Shown piece after piece: positions 1-11,593 of a stretch of DNA of 43,509 bases (position 1 is the first letter of the stretch; each line of letters begins with the position of its first letter). The translations under genes and the position numbers were made by a program. The DNA is from CAUZFZ01 sp963579025 (lineage in GTDB: Bacteria; Planctomycetota; Planctomycetia; Planctomycetales; Planctomycetaceae): NCBI GenBank assembly GCA_963579025.1, contig CAUZFZ010000084.1, forward strand, positions 1-43,509. Reading direction: 5' to 3'. Under the pieces are notes generated by a model that saw only the letters and a program-made list of their open reading frames with translations, ran no database searches and was not told the DNA's origin.

Positions 1-123
1 GCCGCACGTATTCCGCGATCGGCGGCTCGGCAGGAGCCTCGCCCTCCCCAAAACGTCCACTACGGAAAAAGGCAAGTTGCTCTAGCGCAACAGCGCAAAA
101 CTCCTTTGATCAAGGACTTCGTC

Positions 124-537
124 ATGACCGAAAAAGACACAATCCTGTTCGTCGACGATAACCCATCGATTCTGAGTGCCATTCAGCGGACTCAACGGTC
201 GGACAACTACCGCATTCGGACCGCCAGTTCAGCCGCTGAAGCCGCAATGTGCCTGGTTTTGCACCCCGTTCGAGTCATCGTTTGTGACTATCAGATGTCC
301 GGAATGAACGGGCTTGAGTACCTCTCAAAAACCGCTCCACAAATTCCCGACACGTGGCGAATCCTGCTCAGCGGCAACATCGACGAGGCGATGGCGGCAG
401 ATGCAGTGGAACGTGGAGTTGTGCATTTCGTGCTCTGGAAGCCCCTGAAGGCAGACGCGCTTACACAGATTATTCACACGTGCCTTGGTGCTCGTCCACA
501 AACGATCAAAACGCTGGACCTGTCAGTCGCCTGGTGA
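124..537 (+). CDS. single-domain response regulator (CheY-like receiver)
   Basis: A 137-residue protein that is only a receiver domain. It should take a phosphoryl group from a histidine kinase and signal through protein contacts, since no DNA-binding or enzymatic output domain follows. Visible receiver residues are the acidic pair D11-D12 in FVDDNP, the phospho-acceptor D55 in VCDYQMSGMNG, the switch S83 in LLSGN and the conserved lysine K106 in LWKPL. The ATG at 124 was chosen because AAGGA lies about 8 bases upstream; an in-frame TTG at 106 is less likely. The LWKPL ending is typical of receivers of the RpfG/HD-GYP type, but no HD-GYP domain follows here. No partner kinase is visible in the window, so the pathway is unknown. 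Confidence 0.88.
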   Translation: MTEKDTILFVDDNPSILSAIQRTQRSDNYRIRTASSAAEAAMCLVLHPVRVIVCDYQMSGMNGLEYLSKTAPQIPDTWRILLSGNIDEAMAADAVERGVVHFVLWKPLKADALTQIIHTCLGARPQTIKTLDLSVAW

Positions 538-663
538 GTCGATCAGGCACTGCACCCATCTTACGAGTCGCACACTCAGTTCCTGGCACGTGATATTTGG
601 TGCAACCTTGCCGGAACCCGCCGAGTTCTTTGCTTCCGCCCGGCAATCCGAACGACATGAGCT

Positions 664-1391
664 TCAGGTCGGAATCGTGCTTGCGTCCCGATACCGCAGC
701 AGCAGTTCCTCGTCGAGTTCGACGCCAAGTCCGGGACCGTCCGGAACTCGCGCTGCTTCAGGTCCCAGCGTCAGTGGTGTTTTGAGCAAATCGGTTTCGT
801 GATAGATCGGGCCGATGAAGTCACCGGGAAATCGCTCGCTGTCGATCGTTGAGATCGCCGCTCCAACTTGCAGCATCGCGGCCGTGCCGATGCCCAGCTC
901 AAGATTGCTGCCCATCGAACACTTGATGCCGGCGGCTTTGGCGACGTTTGCGATCTCGACCGTCGCCTGGATCCCAGCATGTTTGCCGGGATAGACGCTC
1001 AGAATATCGACAGCGCGTTCAGCCGTGAGATGCCACGCATCGTTCAATGTAAACACGCTTTCGTCGACCATGACCGGAATGTCCGTGTCGCGTGTTAAAG
1101 TTGCGAGTGCCTGGCGGTCCGCAGTCGAGACCGAGTGGTCGGCTCGGCGAAATTCGGCAGGCCGCTGTCTGTTGATGTGGGCGGGCAACCGGAATTCCGC
1201 TTCCAAACATGGGCGGGGCCGGGGGGGGGTTGGACGTTGACCACGTTTCAGGCAGGCAATAGCATCCGAACTGGCCATAAACCCCGTCAAACTGAGCCTT
1301 TACGTACACCGCTTCCGCCTGCCCCAGGCAATCGCCGGGCGGCACGGGCACACGGTCACGGAACGACCGGCGCAGGACTCGTCGGAGAGTA
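664..1391 (-). pseudogene. decayed mandelate racemase/muconate lactonizing enzyme family gene
   Basis: The C-terminal part of an enolase-superfamily enzyme is clear on the minus strand: PVMVDESVF carries an acidic metal-ligand strand, YPGKHAGI the region of the second catalytic lysine, then GSNLELGIGTAA and VPDGPGLGVELDEE near the end. Upstream of about 1130 the family pattern breaks. The FAEP-like strand that normally precedes this block is readable only in another frame (around 1130-1160), and the first half of the barrel with the KxK motif and first metal ligand is not recognisable. A run of nine G at 1221-1229 lies in the broken part. Either the gene has decayed by indels or the sequence has errors here. 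The real substrate cannot be told. Confidence 0.7.
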
Positions 1392-1589
1392 GACCGGCAG
1401 GACAATCAGCGCGGACAGCGCACCCAAGGGGTGATCAGTTTCACAGTGCCGAATCAATCGTCGATGCAGACGGCCGAAGTCGGCTCATAATAAATACGCG
1501 TCGTGTGCGCCGGAATTCCGGATTGCCGCGATCATTCGCAACACACTCCTCGACACATGAGGTCGAGGCTGACAACTCAGGATCGAAAC

Positions 1590-5187
<3,598 letters not shown>

Positions 5188-5213
5188 GGTTCGCGCCGAA
5201 TCAATCGCGTTTC

Positions 5214-5354
5214 TCAGAACAACGAGTAGCGCTGCGCGAGTGGCAGACGCTCGGCGGGGTCGCACGTGAGGTGCTGGCCGTCCGCGGTGACGACATAGGT
5301 CTCGGGATCGACCGTGATGTCCGGCGTCGCGTCGTTCAGTTTCATGTCCCGTTT
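5214..5354 (-). pseudogene. ureC: urease alpha subunit, C-terminal remnant only
   Basis: Read on the minus strand, the last ~46 codons give DMKLNDATPDITVDPETY, then ADGQHLTCDPAERLPLAQRY and a final SLF followed by TGA. This is the conserved end of UreC, where family members read VDPETYEV, ADGELLTCEPA and LPLAQRYFLF. Upstream, across about 5355, the similarity stops abruptly. The frame continues into sequence that is not urease, so the catalytic barrel with the nickel ligands is absent. The conserved ending shows recent or weak decay at the amino-acid level. It lies between two copies of the secA tail, and another urease fragment (ureG) lies 1.9 kb away on the other strand. It cannot be functional. 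Confidence 0.85.
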
Positions 5355-5916
5355 GCACCGATGAACACGGGCTTGTAGGTGTGGTGATTGGACGGCGTGC
5401 ATCTTCTTCTGGCCGCCGGGCGCGTCAAATTCCAGCCCGTGGACCCCCTTCGACGGGCACATCGGTGTACAAGAAGTGCTGCGGAGCATCCGGGTAGCTC
5501 GTCCGCTGATCGGTGCGGTTTTCTCCTGACCCCGTCGCCGCGTCGACCGCAGGTCTCCCAGCATTAGCCATGGTTGGAGAACGGTCCGGTCGGCACCACC
5601 TGACCGGCCTTCAGATACTGCGCCTTCAATGCGGCCACAGGAACCGCGGGCATCGAGTGACCGTCGCACATGTCCCAGACGCATGGGTGACGAGGGAGCA
5701 ATTTCAGCTCCCCACGCTCATCTGAGATGCAGATTCTTGAGCCGAATTGCGCTCTCTTGAAACTTTGACGACTGCACCGGTTGTGTGGCAATCAGCAATG
5801 GCACTTCCGTCTTCATGAGTATTGGTGGGCAATTCGGTACCGCATGAAACCAGGCACATCCGATATCGCTGATGGGCTTAGAACAGTTGTTTCACATGGG
5901 GGGGGGGGACCTAACG
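5355..5916. other. debris region without an intact gene
   Basis: Apart from the secA-tail repeat there is no convincing gene. Minus-strand frames give gene-like scraps: GLEFDAPGGQKKMHAV and TYKPVFIGANG around 5370-5460 in two different frames, and ELKLLPRHPCVWDMCDGHSM continuing to VPTGPFSNHG around 5564-5710. I could not assign either to a family. They look like ends of broken genes joined together. The stretch just before 5917 supplies the leader of the next gene and contains a run of 11 G (5898-5908). Confidence 0.5.
5468..5506 (+). repeat. direct repeat copy 2: duplicated secA tail
   Basis: A second copy of the secA 3' end, encoding YKKCCGASG and stop. It includes the bases after the stop (TAGCTCGTCCGC). 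There is no SecA body upstream. Because the match runs past the stop codon, it is a DNA duplication rather than a second SEC-C protein. Confidence 0.85.
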
Positions 5917-7035
5917 ATGCGCGTGATTTCCGCTGCGAGAATCCGGCAACAGTACCAGGTGCGCGCAATCGCATGCTGTCTGGCCACAGCATTTGCGACG
6001 AGTGTTGTCGCTCAAGATGAGAAGAGTGCTGCTCCGGCCGCAGAAATCGCTGCTCCAGCTGCGGAAAGAGCAGCTGAGGCTGCGGAAGCCGTGGTCGAGA
6101 CTCCGGCTGCCGCGACCCCATCTCAGGCATGCGCGACAGCGGGCTGCGGACCATGGTCGGCCGGATGTGCGAGTGGGGGTTGTTCCGGCGATGGCCTCTA
6201 CAGCATGTCCGACGTCATCACCCAGTCAATGTTTGGAAAAGTCGACAACTGGCGCCCGCTGTGCCTTGAGACACTGTTTACTGAAGGCTGGGACGAACCC
6301 TTCAGCGCTGCTCCACTCGGTTCGGGCGGAGCTCCTCGACACGGCTGGCTGAACACGGTTGATGGCTGGTTCACACGAGAGTGGCACGCCGGGTACTTTT
6401 TCACCGACGATCGGGCCGATGGCAGCGACACGCACGTTGGTATCTACCAGTACCAGACACCTCTGAGTCGACGGTTGTGGGTTGGCATTGATGTCCCGTT
6501 TGTTGTCGCAGTCGATGGCGATGGCGGCGCAGCGAACGCCGAAGACTTCGGCGACATCGTCGTGATACCGAAAATCAAGCTGTATGATCGGCGGGACATG
6601 TCGGTCACTGCTGAAGTTGGAATTCAGATCCCAACTGGCACCGACGTGACTGGTGGCGACAGAACGGCATTGAACCCGCGTATCAATGTCTGGACCGACA
6701 TCGGATGCGGGTGGTCTTTGCGTGGCGGCGTTGGTGTGAATGTTGCCACCGAGTCGTCGGTTTCACCGGACACCGCCTGGTTCACCAATCTGGCGATCGG
6801 GCGAACGATCACATCTCACGACGACGCGCCTCTTGGCGACTTCACGTATTACCTGAGCATGAATGTCGTTGACCAATTGGGTTCTTCCGATGGCCACACA
6901 TTTGCGAGCCTGACACCGGGTATGAGAACTCATCTGGGAGACAACGTGTTTTTCCTTGCTGGTTGCGAAGTGCCCGTCACGGGGCCAACTGCGTTTGACC
7001 AGCGATTGCTGTTCCTGATCGTGCGTGGCTTCTGA
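5917..7035 (+). CDS. secreted outer-membrane beta-barrel-like protein
   Basis: A 372-residue exported protein. A signal peptide (about residues 1-32, ending in ATSVVAQ) is followed by an Ala/Glu-rich linker (about 35-70) and a short Cys-rich patch (ACATAGCGPW and CASGGCSG). The rest is made of alternating amphipathic strands: WFTREWHAGYFFTDD, VGIYQYQTPLSRRLWVGIDVPF, IVVIPKIKLYD, VTAEVGIQIPTGTDV, WSLRGGVGVNV. It ends in a hydrophobic strand LLFLIVRGF with a terminal Phe, typical of outer-membrane barrels. I do not recognise a named family with certainty; it resembles the transporter-like barrels common in planctomycetes. ATG 5917 was chosen because the signal peptide starts there. The ribosome-binding region is an 11-G run ending about 8 bases upstream. 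A strong terminator follows. Confidence 0.75.
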   Translation: MRVISAARIRQQYQVRAIACCLATAFATSVVAQDEKSAAPAAEIAAPAAERAAEAAEAVVETPAAATPSQACATAGCGPWSAGCASGGCSGDGLYSMSDVITQSMFGKVDNWRPLCLETLFTEGWDEPFSAAPLGSGGAPRHGWLNTVDGWFTREWHAGYFFTDDRADGSDTHVGIYQYQTPLSRRLWVGIDVPFVVAVDGDGGAANAEDFGDIVVIPKIKLYDRRDMSVTAEVGIQIPTGTDVTGGDRTALNPRINVWTDIGCGWSLRGGVGVNVATESSVSPDTAWFTNLAIGRTITSHDDAPLGDFTYYLSMNVVDQLGSSDGHTFASLTPGMRTHLGDNVFFLAGCEVPVTGPTAFDQRLLFLIVRGF

Positions 7036-7060
7036 TTTCAAGCAGTACTGAATGACAGAA

Positions 7061-7094
7061 GGCATCCCGGATCAAGACCCGGGATGCCTTTTTT
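7061..7094 (+). terminator. Rho-independent terminator
   Basis: A 10-bp perfect stem, GGCATCCCGG with CCGGGATGCC, has an 8-base loop and is followed by six T (7089-7094). It lies 25 bases after the stop of the barrel-like gene. Confidence 0.92.
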
Positions 7095-7138
7095 GTGCGC
7101 GGTCGCGGTGGTCTCACGGACCACCAACATGACATTGT

Positions 7139-7250
7139 TCAGCCTTCGACCACTGGGGCGTCATCGGTTTTGAGCAGGAAGTGGTGATACAGCAACGACG
7201 CGCAGACACCTCCGGCGATCGGGGCGAGCCAGTACAGGACATGGTGGTCC
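7139..7250 (-). pseudogene. aquaporin/MIP-like C-terminal remnant
   Basis: The minus strand encodes DHHVLYWLAPIAGGV, then ASLLYHHFLLKTDD and a stop. This resembles the last transmembrane helix of major intrinsic proteins (aquaporins), where HWVYWVGP and a following small-residue helix are conserved. The similarity ends at about 7250, exactly where the His-rich head of the ureG remnant starts on the other strand. The NPA boxes of a full aquaporin are absent. The family call rests on one helix, so it is tentative. Confidence 0.45.
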
Positions 7251-7251
7251 C

Positions 7252-7680
7252 ACACCACCACAGCCACTCTCACGATCACGATCACGAGCATCTTGAGCAT
7301 CCGGGTCGATTCCACGAGCGGTCTCAAACTCTGCCAGGCCGCAACTACTCGCGGTGGGCCTTCACCGTGGGGATCGGCGGTCCGGTCGGAACTGGAAAAA
7401 CGCGCTGGTTCTGGCCCTGTGCCGTGGACTGCGGGAAAAGCACAATCCGGGCGTCGTCACAAACGACATCTTCACAAATGAAGACGCGGAATTGCTGATT
7501 TGGAACGACGCTCTCGAGCCGTAACGCATCCGAGCCGTCGAGACCGGCGGCTGTCCGTTCGTCTTTGCCCAGGGCAAACACGGTGAAGGCGTCGACGTGA
7601 TCATCAGCCATGTCCTGGCGGCGCGGCGTGCGCAAGCAGGATTGGGCACAGCTGAGAAGTCGAGCACCGAAACCGCGTGA
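7252..7680 (+). pseudogene. ureG: urease accessory GTPase UreG, multiply disrupted
   Basis: UreG is the GTPase that helps load nickel into urease. The fragment starts with a His-rich stretch (HHHSHSHDHDHEH), then RFHERSQTLPGRNYS and AFTVGIGGPVGTGKT with the P-loop. Three lesions are visible. One base is missing around 7402, after which the frame must shift to read ALVLALCRGLREKHN and VVTNDIFTNEDAE. A TAA at 7522-7524 stands where the family has Glu before RIRAVETGGCP. The middle of the protein is deleted, with GGCP joined directly to FVFAQGKHGEGVDVI of the far C-terminus. The GTPase motifs between these points are gone. It is the partner of the ureC tail at 5214, and no other urease gene is present. 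Confidence 0.88.
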
Positions 7681-7854
7681 CAGAACCAAAGATGCTTAGC
7701 GCGACCTGCGACCGCAACCAAAGGGAACGCTAATCGACGTTGATAAACGCTAATGAAGTGTGAAAAAGAGATGAGCGATGATCAGCGTTAATTAGTGTTC
7801 CCTGAGTTGTGTTTTGAGTACAGGACGCGCTGACTTTGACTGTTGGCCGACGAC
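7681..7854. other. intergenic, no gene seen
   Basis: No supported ORF. It is relatively AT-rich around 7720-7800, with short repeated words (AACGCTAAT occurs twice near 7726 and 7745). It separates the ureG remnant from the terminator of the oxidoreductase operon. Confidence 0.5.
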
Positions 7855-7888
7855 AAAAAAGCCCGGTCCCCTTAATGGGGTGCCGGGC
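7855..7888 (-). terminator. Rho-independent terminator of the oxidoreductase operon
   Basis: On the minus strand GCCCGGCACCCC and GGGGACCGGGC form a GC-rich stem (one mismatch) around ATTAA, followed by six T. It lies 32 bases past the stop of the beta-subunit gene. Confidence 0.9.
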
Positions 7889-7920
7889 AACTGTTCTTCC
7901 AGATTCTGGCGACTTGATCG

Positions 7921-9561
7921 CTAAATAATGCCAGCCAGCTCCTGCAACTGATTCCAGTTTTCGAGTCGCTCACGATTGGCTCTCATCAGCAATTCCGTCG
8001 GGTTTCCATCACGATCGAAGTGCTTCGAAAAACGGCCTTCGCTGCGTGCGAAGTCGATGAAGTCGACCTGGTCTTTGGTCTTCGGATTGACATACCAGTC
8101 GTCCTTCACCGCCGGATTACCCTGTAACGACAGACATTTCTTGATCGTGTTGCCCTTACTCGGGTCGTACGAGAGCAGCGGAAACGCCCGACCGTCGACA
8201 GCGAGGCGGGCCTGGTCCGCCGCCATGTTGTCGGCAACACCGTGTTCGGGCTGGCAGGTTGTGTAGCAGTTGATGACTGCCGGGCCGTCGAACTCAAGAG
8301 CCGCCAGAACGCACTTGTAGAAGTGGTTCATATGGGCTGGCGTTGTCTGCGCCACGTAGGTCCGAGGATGCATCATCGCAATCTGCGCGATTTCCTTGCG
8401 ACGTTCCGACTTGCCCTGCTCCTTCTTGCCGTGGGAGCTCATTTTGGCGTTCTGCCCAGTGAACGTTCCTGTTGACGCCTGGCCGCCCGTGTTGGAGTAG
8501 ACCTGCGTATCCAGCACGAAGGCCTTGATGTTCGCGCCCGATGCGAGCATGCGCGACAGTGACTGGAAACCGATGTCGAACATGGCACCGTCACCGCCGA
8601 TGCACCACAGTGGTTTTTCTGACCAGCCGATCTGGTCCCACCGCATGCGCACGCCAAGTGCGTCGGCCGCCGCGTTTTCGAACAGCGAGTTCGTCCACGG
8701 AACCAGATACGGGTTGTACGGATACGTCGAAGTGTAAACCGTGTTGCAGCCCGTAGCCGCCACGATGCCCCAGTCGTTGCCGTACTTCAAACCCGTCGCG
8801 GAACAGAGCATTCGCAGTGCCGTGCCTTCGCCGCAGCCAGCACACGAACCGGCACCGCCGACGTACACGTGCGTGCTCTCCTTGAGCATCATGTCGACGA
8901 GCACGTTGTCGTTGATGTATGTCTCATCCGACGGGCCAACTTCTTTGAAGAAGCGATGACTCTTGCGAATCATGTCCATCGTGTCGTCAGTCTTATCGAT
9001 CATCTTCAGAGCGAGGTCGTCACAGACCGTCACGCATTCAGCGCAGCCCTTGCACTTGCTGGGATCGATGATGATCGCAAACCGGCCGCCTTCTTTGCCC
9101 TTCTTCTTCGGACCGTCGTAATACTTCTGTGTCTTCGACCATTGCAGGTCATAGAGCGTCTTTTCGTCTTCGGGCAGACCCTCAAGTTTGCCTTCGAAGT
9201 CCGGCTCGGCCAGCACTTTGGCGAGAATGGCGGTGTCCGGACATTCGGTCACGCACTCCATACAGCCTGTGCAGTTCTCGGGGATGTAATCCGGAATCTC
9301 TGGGGACACATAGCTGAAGTCACGCAGGGCAGCCGTGCCGGCGGGAATCAGCGAGCGGGCCACGCTTTCATCAGCGGGCAGCAGGTCCGGTCCAGTGCCG
9401 TCTTCGTAGCTCTGAATAATTCGATTGTTGAAATCAAGGACGTCCAATACCGGCAAATCGACTTGGACGTAGTCGCTATCGAGCAGCGTGCCGTAGCAGT
9501 TGTTGTTATGGGGGTCGCGATCGCTCGCGTTATTCATTGACGTGGGGGTCGCTGTACTCAT
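7921..9561 (-). CDS. 2-oxoacid (pyruvate):ferredoxin oxidoreductase, ferredoxin plus TPP-binding (beta) part
   Basis: This subunit should carry the thiamine-diphosphate active site and electron-relay clusters of an enzyme converting a 2-oxoacid and CoA to acyl-CoA, CO2 and reduced ferredoxin. It has 546 residues. Two [4Fe-4S] ferredoxin motifs come first: C97/C100/C103 with C107, and C170/C173/C176 with C180. GSCAGCGEG (C240, C243) follows, which in the family contributes to the cluster near TPP. The TPP-binding GGDGAMFDIGFQSLSRML (GDG at 323-325) leads to NTGGQ (N357). The order matches the C-terminal half of single-chain NifJ-type pyruvate:ferredoxin oxidoreductases, here on a separate polypeptide. 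It is transcribed second, 52 bases after the alpha/gamma gene. Pyruvate is the likely substrate but 2-oxoglutarate is not excluded. Confidence 0.9.
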   Translation of the reverse strand: MSTATPTSMNNASDRDPHNNNCYGTLLDSDYVQVDLPVLDVLDFNNRIIQSYEDGTGPDLLPADESVARSLIPAGTAALRDFSYVSPEIPDYIPENCTGCMECVTECPDTAILAKVLAEPDFEGKLEGLPEDEKTLYDLQWSKTQKYYDGPKKKGKEGGRFAIIIDPSKCKGCAECVTVCDDLALKMIDKTDDTMDMIRKSHRFFKEVGPSDETYINDNVLVDMMLKESTHVYVGGAGSCAGCGEGTALRMLCSATGLKYGNDWGIVAATGCNTVYTSTYPYNPYLVPWTNSLFENAAADALGVRMRWDQIGWSEKPLWCIGGDGAMFDIGFQSLSRMLASGANIKAFVLDTQVYSNTGGQASTGTFTGQNAKMSSHGKKEQGKSERRKEIAQIAMMHPRTYVAQTTPAHMNHFYKCVLAALEFDGPAVINCYTTCQPEHGVADNMAADQARLAVDGRAFPLLSYDPSKGNTIKKCLSLQGNPAVKDDWYVNPKTKDQVDFIDFARSEGRFSKHFDRDGNPTELLMRANRERLENWNQLQELAGII

Positions 9562-9613
9562 TTGAAAATCCCCTTCGGGGGTGATGGTCCGTGTTTTACC
9601 GCGAGCTGCAGGT

Positions 9614-11593
9614 TCAACCGTGAATCAACTCCTGCGGTATCTCTTTCATCTCACCGAAGCCGCGTTTCACGCACGTCAGGTTTTCCTGCACCACCTGCTC
9701 ACCGCGTTTGCCGAAGTATTTCCGCAGCGCGTTCTCGACACCGACGTAGACTTCCTCGTCGGACATGCCTGCGTCGTCGGCATATGGTGTCAGCTTCAGG
9801 AAACAGCCCAGCAGCACGATACCCTGCATTCGCATCTGCAGGTCCGGGACCGACGCGATCTCGATGGCAATGTGCACCATGTCGATATAGTGGATGTGAA
9901 TCTTTTTCTTCCGGATCGTCTCCTGATGATGAGCCGGAATATGTGACCACACGTCACGCGCATCCGCGTACGGACTCTGCATAACGATCGAGCCACCTTC
10001 CACCAGACCCTTGGCCGGATTGCCGCTCAGCAGAGCAGTCGTGTCGTTGAGAACGATCAGATCGACGTAATTCAATTCGCTGTGCGAGAAGATGTGCGAA
10101 TCGGCGATCGTCAGATAGTAAGTCGTCGGCAGACCTTTCTTTTCCGAGCCGTACTTCGGATAGGCCTGCACGTCCTTACCAAACACCTGACCGGCGATTG
10201 TGGCGATGACTTTGTTCGTCGTGACGGAACCGAATCCGCCGACTGAATGGCCGCGCATCGAGAATCCGCCGTCAGGCCGCAGGTCGGGGTCTTCGTTCAT
10301 CTTCAAAGCCAGATCGTGATCGATTCCGACGCAGAAGAAGTGCTTGCCGTCTTCCGCCATGTTGCGGAACGCGGAAATGATGTCGCCCGGTCGAACGTCA
10401 CGGCTGCCCAGGCCGGCGGCTCCATGATAAATCCGCGGAATCCGCTCAATGGGTTCCAAGTCGTTCTGACCGTTGTACGCATCGCAGAAGGCGGCCTTGA
10501 TCTCACGCGTCAGGTGATTTCCAGTCGTTGAGAGCGGGTCGTCCATGCGTTCGAAGACGGTAAACGCGACACAGTTCTTGAGAGCGTCGACGATGTACTT
10601 CGACGGGAATGGGCGGAAGCAGTACACATTCAGGCAGCCGGCTTTCCAACCCTGAGACCGCAGGTAATCCACAGTCGTCTGAGCCGTCTCCATGTAGCTG
10701 CCGATGCCGACGAGAATGTACTCGGCATCGTCGCACATGTACTGGTCGACAAAGTCGTAATGCCGTCCCGTCTTCAGCGAGAACTCAGCAAACGCGTCGA
10801 TCAGCGCGTCTTCGACTTTGTCGTAATATCCGCGCTGCGCAATTTTGCCCTTCATGTAGGAGTCCTGATTCTGGACGACTCCGGACATGATCGGGTTTTT
10901 CACATCCATGAGGTTCATCAGCCGGTCTTCCGGCTTACCGATGTAGTCCTTCATGAACTCGGGTTCGGACAGGCGGACGGACTCAACCGTATGCGTCGTG
11001 AGAAAACCGTCCTGCACGCTGAAAAAGGGCGTTTTCGACGCCTCAGCGGCGCGACGTGAAATCAGACACAGGTCACCGGCTTCCTGAGCATTTCGGGCAC
11101 ACAACATTCCCCAGCCGCAGTCAGCAACGCTCATGATGTCGTCGTGTCCCGCATGGACGTTCAGGCTGTGGCTGGTCAGGGCGCGCGAACCGATGTTGAA
11201 CACGATCGGCAGGCGCTTGCCGGAGATCGTGTAAAGCACTTCCTTCATCAGAACCAGACCCTGGCCCGACGTAAAGTTCGTGACTCGGCCGCCTGCCAGA
11301 GCGAACCCTTCGCAGAACGTCGCTGCTGAGTGTTCGCTTTCCGGTTCAAAGAAGACGAGTTCCTGTCCCCACAGGTTGGGGATGCCATTCGAGAACGCAG
11401 CGTTGAATCCGCTGCCCATCGTGGTCGAACTCGTGATCGGATAGGCACCCGAGCCCTGTGAGATCTTCGTTTCGACCCAGACAACGGCCTCGGCCCCGTC
11501 ACATGTCGTCGGGATCCCGGGATATTGCGGTTCCGGTTCGGAATCGGTGGATGCGAAATCCGGAGTAGTCTCTTCAACGGTACCTACAGCCAT
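9614..11593 (-). CDS. 2-oxoacid (pyruvate):ferredoxin oxidoreductase, alpha plus gamma part
   Basis: A 659-residue partner of the downstream beta gene. The first half is the alpha (pyrimidine-binding) domain: ITSSTTMGSGFNAAFSNG, FEPESEHSAATFCEGFALAG, TNFTSGQGLVLM, RALTSHSLNVHAGHDDIM. The middle (about 350-410, GIGSYMETAQTTVDYL and FERMDDPLSTTGN) is the domain II region. The last third is the gamma domain: MRGHSVGGFGSVTTNKVIA and LNDTTALLSGNPAKGLVEGG. The order fits the N-terminal half of NifJ-type enzymes. The ATG at 11593 was chosen because AAAGGG precedes it and family similarity begins shortly after; the open frame extends to 12037 without family-like sequence. This gene is first in a two-gene operon ending at the terminator at 7855. 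Confidence 0.9.
   Translation of the reverse strand: MAVGTVEETTPDFASTDSEPEPQYPGIPTTCDGAEAVVWVETKISQGSGAYPITSSTTMGSGFNAAFSNGIPNLWGQELVFFEPESEHSAATFCEGFALAGGRVTNFTSGQGLVLMKEVLYTISGKRLPIVFNIGSRALTSHSLNVHAGHDDIMSVADCGWGMLCARNAQEAGDLCLISRRAAEASKTPFFSVQDGFLTTHTVESVRLSEPEFMKDYIGKPEDRLMNLMDVKNPIMSGVVQNQDSYMKGKIAQRGYYDKVEDALIDAFAEFSLKTGRHYDFVDQYMCDDAEYILVGIGSYMETAQTTVDYLRSQGWKAGCLNVYCFRPFPSKYIVDALKNCVAFTVFERMDDPLSTTGNHLTREIKAAFCDAYNGQNDLEPIERIPRIYHGAAGLGSRDVRPGDIISAFRNMAEDGKHFFCVGIDHDLALKMNEDPDLRPDGGFSMRGHSVGGFGSVTTNKVIATIAGQVFGKDVQAYPKYGSEKKGLPTTYYLTIADSHIFSHSELNYVDLIVLNDTTALLSGNPAKGLVEGGSIVMQSPYADARDVWSHIPAHHQETIRKKKIHIHYIDMVHIAIEIASVPDLQMRMQGIVLLGCFLKLTPYADDAGMSDEEVYVGVENALRKYFGKRGEQVVQENLTCVKRGFGEMKEIPQELIHG

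Noticed and set aside
1503..1589. Earlier secA start at the GTG at 1503
   Set aside because: The extra 29 residues do not resemble SecA and lack a ribosome-binding site, while the ATG at 1590 has one.
7061..7094. Attachment site or transposon end
   Set aside because: The stem, loop and T-run are those of a simple intrinsic terminator directly after a gene.
8869..9540. Plus-strand open frame of 223 codons inside the oxidoreductase beta gene
   Set aside because: Antisense shadow; the minus strand has both ferredoxin motifs in this interval.
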